Source: Deltaproteobacteria bacterium
Lineage (GTDB): Bacteria; Desulfobacterota; Desulfobacteria; Desulfobacterales; ETH-SRB1
Length of the DNA stretch: 29,806 bases
NCBI GenBank assembly: GCA_030611115.1
Contig: JAUWQK010000001.1
Span: 1-29,806 of the forward strand
Direction of reading: 5' to 3'
Of the stretch, positions 24,677-29,806 are shown piece after piece. The notes beneath the pieces were generated by a model, which saw only the letters and a list, made by a program, of their open reading frames with translations, made no database searches and was not told the DNA's origin. The position numbers and the translations under genes are program-made. The number at the start of each line of letters is the position of its first letter. The stretch's first letter is position 1.

Positions 24677-25784
24677 TAACTTAAATTATCTGTTACAAAT
24701 TCAAAAAAAAGCAGATTTTTTGCCTCCCCTTTCCGTTGGCGAAGTTTTGGAGGCGGAAATCATGGAAAACCCTCGCTACGGGAAGACGCTGATTCTGTTG
24801 AAAAACTATAGAGTTTTGGCAAATTCCGAGTTGCTGCTCAGGAAAGGAGAAAAGGTTGCGGTAAGGGTGACGCAATTGCATCCCAACGCTATTCTTCATA
24901 TTGTTCAGAATAAAATGTCGCAAAATTCCGGGTTGATGGATTATTTGAGTTTTTACCGTTCAAACCCAAAAGCCCTTTTTGAATTTTTCATAGAGGGGAT
25001 TGACAGATTCAGTCTTAAAAATTTAGGGGAGCTTGCAACCTATCTCGGAGAGAAAGATGTCAAGAATATACAAAGCATATTAAAATCCTTGGTATTTTCC
25101 CAGGAAAGTCTAAAAAATCCTCTTTTTCTTAGAGATTTTGTCTACAAATTCGGTTACTTGATGGAAAAGGGGCTGGGAGAGGCGCTGAAAAAAAAATCCG
25201 GCAGAACGATAAATGTAAGGAATGCCTCTGAAAATTTAAAGGGACTCTTGATAAAGATGTCTGACAGGCTTCAGTCGTTGATGGAAACCAGAAATTTTCC
25301 CGCAGCGGAAAAACTTGAAGGGTTTATCCGTTCGTCTTTAAAGACAATCAACTCTCATCAGGCAACAAATTATATGTTTCAGGAATATGAAGGTAAATAT
25401 ATGTTTCAAATTCCCCTGTTGTTTCCGGGAAATTTGGGCCTGGCGGAGATATTTGTGAAATTTAGAGATCAAGATTCACAAGGCAAGGACCGCCAGGGAG
25501 AAAAGAGTGTTCTGTTTCTGCTGAATATGGACGCCTTGGGTGACATTGTTATCGAAGCAAAGATTAAAACAGAGAAAATAGGCTGTGTATTGAAATGTGG
25601 AAATGAAACCGTATGCGACTTTATCAGGCCTTTTCTGAAAAATCTCGGAGATAGGCTTACTGCCCTGGGATATGAGATAGATTATCTGAAGTGTGTGACA
25701 GAGAAGGATAATTTAAAGATAAAAAGTGAACGTCGTGAGTTTCAAAACCTGTTTACCCTGGAGGGCGTGGATATTCTGGCGTAA
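24645..25784 (+). CDS. FliK-like Flg_hook domain protein (second FliK)
   Basis: 379 residues. The N-terminal part has a beta-rich segment (LSVGEVLEAEIMENPRYGKT, LLLRKGEKVAVRVTQ). The middle is helical. The C-terminus (about residues 245-365) reads as a Flg_hook-type domain (MFQIPLLFPGNLGLAEIFVK, SVLFLLNMDALGDIVIEAKI, VCDFIRPFLKNLGDRLTALG). It lacks the long Lys/Ser-rich ruler of the fliK at 5984. It sits directly ahead of the stand-alone FlhB C-domain, a pair also known as ylqG-ylqH in Bacillus. Function is not known; a role in export specificity is inferred. Confidence 0.8.
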   Translation: MKILPPAITSSNLNYLLQIQKKADFLPPLSVGEVLEAEIMENPRYGKTLILLKNYRVLANSELLLRKGEKVAVRVTQLHPNAILHIVQNKMSQNSGLMDYLSFYRSNPKALFEFFIEGIDRFSLKNLGELATYLGEKDVKNIQSILKSLVFSQESLKNPLFLRDFVYKFGYLMEKGLGEALKKKSGRTINVRNASENLKGLLIKMSDRLQSLMETRNFPAAEKLEGFIRSSLKTINSHQATNYMFQEYEGKYMFQIPLLFPGNLGLAEIFVKFRDQDSQGKDRQGEKSVLFLLNMDALGDIVIEAKIKTEKIGCVLKCGNETVCDFIRPFLKNLGDRLTALGYEIDYLKCVTEKDNLKIKSERREFQNLFTLEGVDILA

Positions 25785-25796
25785 AATGAGGCAAGT

Positions 25797-26081
25797 ATGA
25801 ACAAAAACAAAAAAGATATGACCATTGCTGCTGCCATAGAATATGACAGGAAAAGAGATCCGGCCCCTAGGGTTACTGCCAGGGGACGTGGTTTCATGGC
25901 TGAAAAGATTATAGAGCTCGCAAAAAAACATGGGGTGCCGATAAAAGAAGATCCCGCGCTGGCACAGATCCTGAGCCGGCTTGATATCGATGAAGAAATC
26001 TCTCCTGAACTTTATAAGGTTGTTGCTGAAATACTGGCCTTCGTTTATTCAGTCAATGAAAGGTACAGGGACCAAAGTTGA
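25797..26081 (+). CDS. Stand-alone FlhB C-terminal domain protein (FlhX/FhlB-like)
   Basis: The 94-residue product aligns with the C-terminal fragment of FlhB made after autocleavage: AAIEYDRKRDPAPRVTARGR, FMAEKIIELAKKHGVPIKED, then LDIDEEISPELYKVVAEILA and FVYSVNE (compare AVAEVLAFVYSMKMK in the flhB here). It starts just where NPTH would be but lacks that motif, and has no membrane segment. Such proteins (FlhX, YlqH) can substitute for the FlhB C-domain in some bacteria. GAGG precedes the ATG. Confidence 0.9.
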   Translation: MNKNKKDMTIAAAIEYDRKRDPAPRVTARGRGFMAEKIIELAKKHGVPIKEDPALAQILSRLDIDEEISPELYKVVAEILAFVYSVNERYRDQS

Positions 26082-26304
26082 AAGTTCAGAGATGAAAGTT
26101 TATAGGACACCACCCTACTACCTCTACAAAAGACCTGCCCGAACGGGAAAAATTTTCCCCAGTAGATCAAATTTGCCTGCTGGAAGGTTAAAACAGTCAT
26201 AACTTTTCACAGTTCAGGGTTCCCTCGTTCCCACGCTCCTTCCTGAGTGGGAATGTGTAATATCAACTGCTTAACGACATCCCGATCTCTGGCCTTCGCC
26301 CATA
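26082..26304. other. Non-coding gap with repeat words before flgF promoter
   Basis: The first part (gttgaaagttcagagatgaaagttt) is a loose direct repeat. No convincing reading frame continues. An inverted repeat TTCCCAC (26228-26234) / GTGGGAA (26247-26253) sits within a CTCGTTCCCACGCTCC word of the kind found as dispersed intergenic repeats in many environmental genomes. The sigma-54 promoter follows. Confidence 0.6.
26225..26255. repeat. CGTTCCCACGCTCC-type inverted repeat
   Basis: Seven-base arms TTCCCAC and GTGGGAA are separated by 12 bases. The arms and flanks (TCGTTCCCACGCTCC, GAGTGGGAATG) resemble a widely seen intergenic repeat word, not previously present elsewhere in this window. 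Confidence 0.55.
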
Positions 26305-26320
26305 TGGTATGCAACTTGCA
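26305..26320 (+). promoter_or_regulatory. Sigma-54 promoter for flgF-flgG-flgA-flgH-flgI
   Basis: TGGTATG-CAAC-TTGCA fits the RpoN consensus except T for C after GG. GG (26306-26307) and GC (26318-26319) are 12 bases apart. Start of transcription would be near 26331, ~22 bases before the flgF ATG, leaving room for the AAAGGGG ribosome site. Confidence 0.78.
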
Positions 26321-26352
26321 TTGTTCTGTGTAAAAGAAAGGGGACAGAAAAC

Positions 26353-27066
26353 ATGATTAATGGTATCGAGGTGCTGGCAAATGCGGCTATAAAGCAGATC
26401 AGTCGGCTTGATTGTGCCGCGCATAATATCGCCAATGTTAATACACCTGGTTTCAAGGCAGAGCGGTTTCGGTTTTTAAAGGGAACTGCCGGCGGGGGAA
26501 CGAATGAAGGCAGCTCCGCGCAGGAACCGACAACAACAGTCGATTATTCCCCGGGAATTATGCAGAAAACCGGTAATGTTCTGGACCTGGCAATAAACGG
26601 GAAGGGATTTTTTGCCGTTCAGACAAAAGACGGTGTTGCCTATACAAAAGATGGAAGGTTTATGCTCAATGAGAACAGAGAGCTGGTTACACGGGCCGGA
26701 GAGTATGTCCTTGGCAGAAGTGGAAAAATTATCATTGCGGGAAACGACATCCAGATAAGCCAAGATGGCGTAATAAATGTGGATGGTGTGGATGTTGATG
26801 CAGTGAATATCATGAATTTTCGTGAACCATCTGCTCTCATTAAACTTAATATGGGTCTCTATCGTGATTCTGATAATCTGGCAGGCGCAAAAAAGGAGGA
26901 GAACTCACGGATTCAATCCGGATACCTTGAGCTTTCCAATGTTAAGACTATAAGAGAAATGGTCGAAATGATTAATATACAGCGCACTTTTGAATCATAC
27001 CAGAAAGCGATTCTAACTGTATCGGAACAGGATAAATTGTCAATAAACCGCGTAGGGAAACTATAG
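26353..27066 (+). CDS. flgF: Flagellar proximal-rod protein FlgF
   Basis: FlgF is a rod subunit. The N-terminal MINGIEVLANAAIKQISRLD, then AHNIANVNTPGFKAERFRF, and the C-terminal LELSNVKTIREMVEMINIQR plus TFESYQKAIL are the rod-protein ends. 237 residues is normal. It has GGGGA before the ATG and flgG follows 10 bases on. It differs from flgG in its shorter middle domain, supporting the FlgF call. Confidence 0.92.
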   Translation: MINGIEVLANAAIKQISRLDCAAHNIANVNTPGFKAERFRFLKGTAGGGTNEGSSAQEPTTTVDYSPGIMQKTGNVLDLAINGKGFFAVQTKDGVAYTKDGRFMLNENRELVTRAGEYVLGRSGKIIIAGNDIQISQDGVINVDGVDVDAVNIMNFREPSALIKLNMGLYRDSDNLAGAKKEENSRIQSGYLELSNVKTIREMVEMINIQRTFESYQKAILTVSEQDKLSINRVGKL

Positions 27067-27076
27067 GAGAATTAAC

Positions 27077-27859
27077 ATGATAAGAGCTTTGTGGACGGCT
27101 GCAACCGGCATGGAGGCGCAGCAGATAAGCCAGGATGTTACAGCGAATAATCTGGCCAATATCAATACCGTGGGCTTTAAAAAGGCCAGGGCCGATTTTC
27201 AGGATCTCATGTATCAGATATCTTCACAATCAGGGGCCGAGACATCCGACGGAGGTCAACTGCCGGTGGGTGTAGAGATAGGTATGGGCGTAAAACCGGT
27301 GGCTGTTCAAAAAATATTTACCCAGGGTGATTATATGCAGACGGGCAATAAATTCGACTGGGCTATTGAGGGGGATGGATTTTTCCAGCTTGATAATAAT
27401 GGACGTACTGTTTACACACGTGCGGGTAGTTTCAGGACTGACTCGGATGGCATGTTGTGCAATGCCGAAGGACTTAAATTGACACCCGAACTTTCCATAC
27501 CTGAGGAGATGGTACATTTTACCGTTGACAGCGGGGGCACATGGACGGCAGCAGACGAGCAAGGCACTTCCCTGGCAACCGGCAGGATAGAACTTGCCAG
27601 GTTTATCAACTCCGCTGGACTTACCAGTCTTGGAAGAAATCTTTATGGCGAAACAGATGCCTCTGGCGCCGCCACTGTTGGAAATCCCGGAGAAGCGGGG
27701 ATCGGCACCATTTCACAGACTTTTCTGGAGATGTCAAATGTAAACGTTGTGGATGAGATGGTTAAGATGATTGTTGGTCAGAGAGCATACGAGATAAATT
27801 CAAAGGCCATTCAAACGGCAGATTCCATGCTACAGCTGGCCAACGGACTCAAGAGGTAG
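27077..27859 (+). CDS. flgG: Flagellar distal-rod protein FlgG
   Basis: FlgG is the distal rod subunit that passes through the P and L rings. Signature sequences: MIRALWTAATGMEAQQISQD, NNLANINTVGFKKARADFQD, GDGFFQLDNNGRTVYTRAGS, LEMSNVNVVDEMVKMIVGQR. 260 residues is the standard FlgG length. GGAG precedes the ATG. Confidence 0.98.
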   Translation: MIRALWTAATGMEAQQISQDVTANNLANINTVGFKKARADFQDLMYQISSQSGAETSDGGQLPVGVEIGMGVKPVAVQKIFTQGDYMQTGNKFDWAIEGDGFFQLDNNGRTVYTRAGSFRTDSDGMLCNAEGLKLTPELSIPEEMVHFTVDSGGTWTAADEQGTSLATGRIELARFINSAGLTSLGRNLYGETDASGAATVGNPGEAGIGTISQTFLEMSNVNVVDEMVKMIVGQRAYEINSKAIQTADSMLQLANGLKR

Positions 27860-27869
27860 TGTTGTTAAA

Positions 27870-27950
27870 ATGCTCCAGGCGTTGCATAGATCATTGAAAA
27901 AACTGTGTGGCGACAACTATGAACGGTTACAGGGAATGGAGGTGTTGTAA
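27870..27950 (+). CDS. Possible 26-residue leader ORF before flgA
   Basis: An ATG frame starts at 27870 (MLQALHRSLKKLCGD...) and its TAA (27948-27950) abuts the flgA GTG at 27951. AGGTAGTG lies upstream. It occupies nearly all of the gap between flgG and flgA. It may only be chance; part of its DNA (gaacggttacaggg) is repeat-like. If translated, it could couple ribosomes to flgA. Confidence 0.25.
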   Translation: MLQALHRSLKKLCGDNYERLQGMEVL

Positions 27951-28688
27951 GTGAGCGTTTCAGACAAAATACATAAGACAGCTTTTTTCTTAATTGCAAG
28001 TGTTGTTTTCCTGTTTCTTTTCAACAGTCCTCTGTGCGCAGCTACCTCAGTAGTGATAAAAGGAGAAACAATAAAAGAGTATGTCAGGACATATATTGAA
28101 AAGAACATGTTCTGGCCGAAAAACGTTGTGCGGGTGGAATTCCCATCCACAGTGTCTGATTTAAGACTGACCGGAAAAAAAATTACCTGTCGGGTCCTGA
28201 GCAAAAGGAATGAGGATTTTATAGGAAATTCTTCTTTTACTTTCAGGTGTTATGAAAAGGGTACGTTTCTAAATGGAAAAACCGTCAGAGTAAGAATAGA
28301 GATAGCGATGGATGTTGTGGTCAGCGCTAAATTTCTTCGCAAAAATGTTAAGATTGAACGCGGTGATATCAGATTGGTCAAAAGGTGGTTTAACCGCCTG
28401 CCCTCAAATATTATATCGAGTCCTGATGCTGTTGTGGGGATGAAACTCCGCACCAATATTAAACCAAATGCCGAAATAACCGGGAATATGGTGAGAACCA
28501 TACCGATAGTAAAGAAGGGGAAGCCGGTAAGAATTGTTTTTGAAAACGGCCCGATGAGAATAACGGCTATCGGGCTGTCAGAGCAGGATGGAATGCATGG
28601 GGAGTTGATAAAGATCAGAAATGCATCGTCTAAAAATATGATTTATGCCAGGGTGACAGGTAATTCTCTGGTAAAGGTGGAGTATTAG
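27951..28688 (+). CDS. flgA: P-ring assembly chaperone FlgA
   Basis: FlgA is a periplasmic chaperone for FlgI. GTG start is backed by GGAGGTG. The N-terminus holds a signal peptide (TAFFLIASVVFLFLFNSPLC). The C-terminal SAF domain is visible (LRKNVKIERGDIRLVKRWFN, DAVVGMKLRTNIKPNAEITG, GKPVRIVFENGPMRITAIGL). 245 residues is normal. flgH follows after 2 bases. Confidence 0.95.
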   Translation: MSVSDKIHKTAFFLIASVVFLFLFNSPLCAATSVVIKGETIKEYVRTYIEKNMFWPKNVVRVEFPSTVSDLRLTGKKITCRVLSKRNEDFIGNSSFTFRCYEKGTFLNGKTVRVRIEIAMDVVVSAKFLRKNVKIERGDIRLVKRWFNRLPSNIISSPDAVVGMKLRTNIKPNAEITGNMVRTIPIVKKGKPVRIVFENGPMRITAIGLSEQDGMHGELIKIRNASSKNMIYARVTGNSLVKVEY

Positions 28689-28690
28689 TC

Positions 28691-29458
28691 ATGAAATCAA
28701 ACCATAACAACTATTCGACCACTCGACTACCCAACATAGTCTTGATAAGTGTCTTTTTTTTGTTTGTCATTGCCGGATGTTCTTCAAAAAATATTAATAT
28801 GGTAAAAAAAGATGGTCCGGAACAGGTTCCGGTTCCGGTTCCGAAGGAGGATAGATCGCCTCCGCCCGTGGGATCCATCTGGCCCGGTGAAAATGCAAAA
28901 AATTCACTCTTTACCGATAATAAAGCAAGGCATGTCGATGATATCATTACAATAATCATAGACGAATATTCATCGGGCAGCAATTCCGCCAATACAAGCA
29001 CCGGAAGAGATACCCAAACGCTTGCGGACATATCGGCATTCCTAGGGGTGGATAAACAGATCGCCATGAAGAATAAGGCTCTTACAGACGGAGATATACT
29101 TACCGCAGGGCTTACCCCGTCGATTCAGATCGGCGGCTCTTCCAAAAACAACCTCACCGGCAAAGGCAAAACGAGCCGTGACGGTACATTAGAGGCAAAA
29201 ATAACAGCCAGGGTCATCAGGATATTGCCCAACGGCAATCTATTCATAGAGGGGAGACGGCGGTTGGCTATAAATGCTGAAGATCAGTATATCGTTGTTT
29301 CCGGAATTATCAGACCCGATGATATTACTTCGGACAATGTTATATCATCACAGTACATTGCCGATGCAAAAATTGTTTATACAGGAAACGGCGTAATTAA
29401 TGACAAAATGAGACCGGGCTGGCTGACGCGTATTGTGGATTGGTCATGGCCATTTTAG
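28691..29458 (+). CDS. flgH: L-ring lipoprotein FlgH
   Basis: FlgH forms the outer-membrane L ring. The signal peptide ends in the lipobox VIAGCSSK, so it is a lipoprotein. The core has SIWPGENAKNSLFTDNKARH, VDDIITIIIDEYSSGSNSAN and ITARVIRILPNGNLFIEGRR, VVSGIIRPDDITSDNVISSQ, all family markers. Residues ~8-14 before the hydrophobic core are encoded by a repeat word (attcgaccactcgac), giving an unusually long polar lead. A triple GGTTCC unit at 28824-28841 encodes VPVPVPK. Confidence 0.97.
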   Translation: MKSNHNNYSTTRLPNIVLISVFFLFVIAGCSSKNINMVKKDGPEQVPVPVPKEDRSPPPVGSIWPGENAKNSLFTDNKARHVDDIITIIIDEYSSGSNSANTSTGRDTQTLADISAFLGVDKQIAMKNKALTDGDILTAGLTPSIQIGGSSKNNLTGKGKTSRDGTLEAKITARVIRILPNGNLFIEGRRRLAINAEDQYIVVSGIIRPDDITSDNVISSQYIADAKIVYTGNGVINDKMRPGWLTRIVDWSWPF

Positions 29459-29469
29459 AGGATGATTTT

Positions 29470-29806
29470 ATGAAGACGGCAAGAATTTTCACATACATGG
29501 CAATTTCTTTCGCAATTAGTTTTATCATTATATCTCATGCGCACTCCGCCCGTATCAAAGACGTTTCCAGTATCGGCGGGGTCAGGGATAACCAGTTGGT
29601 CGGCTATGGCCTGGTAATTGGTCTGGCTGGAACAGGCGACGATATTGAGAACGGATTCACAAAGGAAACCCTTGCCAATATGTTGAGCAGGCAGGGGCTT
29701 GGGATGAAAGAAGCGGCCAGAAAGGACCTGAGTTCAGATAATGTGGCATCAGTTATGATCAGCGCCGAGCTTCCTCCATTCGCCAAGGTGGGGTCGAGAA
29801 TAGATA
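29470..29806 (+). CDS. flgI: P-ring protein FlgI (3' partial)
   Basis: FlgI forms the periplasmic P ring. A signal peptide (AISFAISFIIISHAHSA) is followed by RIKDVSSIGGVRDNQLVGYG, LVIGLAGTGDDIENGFTKET and LANMLSRQGLG, the conserved FlgI N-terminus. The window ends after ~112 codons, about a third of the gene. GAGG precedes the ATG, and flgH ends 11 bases upstream. Confidence 0.97.
   Translation, partial: MKTARIFTYMAISFAISFIIISHAHSARIKDVSSIGGVRDNQLVGYGLVIGLAGTGDDIENGFTKETLANMLSRQGLGMKEAARKDLSSDNVASVMISAELPPFAKVGSRID

Noticed and set aside
3211..28740. CRISPR array or attachment sites from the repeat words
   Set aside because: Words are scattered, vary in sequence, have no regular spacers, and no integrase or cas gene is present.
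1..29806. tRNA, rRNA or insertion sequence
   Set aside because: No cloverleaf-like block, conserved rRNA segment or transposase frame was recognised; almost all the sequence is flagellar coding DNA on one strand.

Overview
The window is a single, uninterrupted flagellar gene cluster. Every gene I can support lies on the + strand. It starts inside fliF (5' end missing) and runs off the end inside flgI (3' end missing). Gene order, split stator genes, polar-flagellum GTPases (flhF/flhG), an adjacent sigma-28 gene and three strong sigma-54 promoters point to a Gram-negative bacterium. FlgH, FlgI and FlgA are present, so there are L and P rings and an outer membrane. The order and the accessory genes (tandem motB, motE after fliJ, fliL-like gene after fliA, fliK-like plus short flhB-like pair) most resemble Desulfobacterota (former Deltaproteobacteria). 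That assignment is inference from layout and protein style, not from a search. No tRNA, rRNA, CRISPR array, insertion sequence or phage gene was seen.

Layout. (1) 1-5683: fliF-fliG-fliH-fliI-fliJ-motE, giving the MS ring, switch rotor, export ATPase complex and a stator-folding factor. (2) 5684-9686: a ~300-base gap with a near-consensus sigma-54 promoter, then fliK-flgD-flgE for hook length, hook cap and hook. (3) 9687-17650: a second sigma-54 promoter, then motA and two tandem motB-type genes (the first lacks the proton-binding Asp), fliL-fliM-fliN-fliO-fliP-fliQ-fliR and flhB. (4) 17653-22512: flhA-flhF-flhG-fliA, giving the export gate, number and placement control, and sigma-28. (5) 22499-26081: accessory genes, namely a secreted FliL-like protein, a small degenerate histidine kinase, a coiled-coil protein, a SwrB-like membrane protein with a C-terminal helix-turn-helix, a second FliK-like protein and a stand-alone FlhB C-domain. 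(6) 26082-29806: a gap with a third sigma-54 promoter, then flgF-flgG-flgA-flgH-flgI for the rod, P ring and L ring.

How it works together: FlhA, FlhB, FliP, FliQ and FliR form the export gate and FliH, FliI and FliJ the ATPase. FliF and FliG-M-N form the rotor, and MotA with MotB-type proteins and FliL the stator. FlgF, FlgG, FlgH and FlgI form the distal rod and bushings, FlgD and FlgE the hook, and FliK with FlhB the substrate switch. Sigma-54 appears to open each structural block, and FliA would serve late genes outside the window.

The most unusual layer is not a gene. Many gaps, and several gene ends, carry short mosaic repeats, many of them hairpin-forming. They include a near-perfect 50-base palindrome that encodes the FlhF C-terminus, and repeat-like bases that encode the ends or linkers of MotE, FlgH and the FliL-like protein. 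Other points worth a second look are a fliJ gene with no ATG, GTG or TTG where its conserved N-terminus begins, the Asp-less MotB, a sigma-54 promoter only about six bases from the motA start, the duplicated FliK/FlhB-C pair and a CxxC motif inside FliA.
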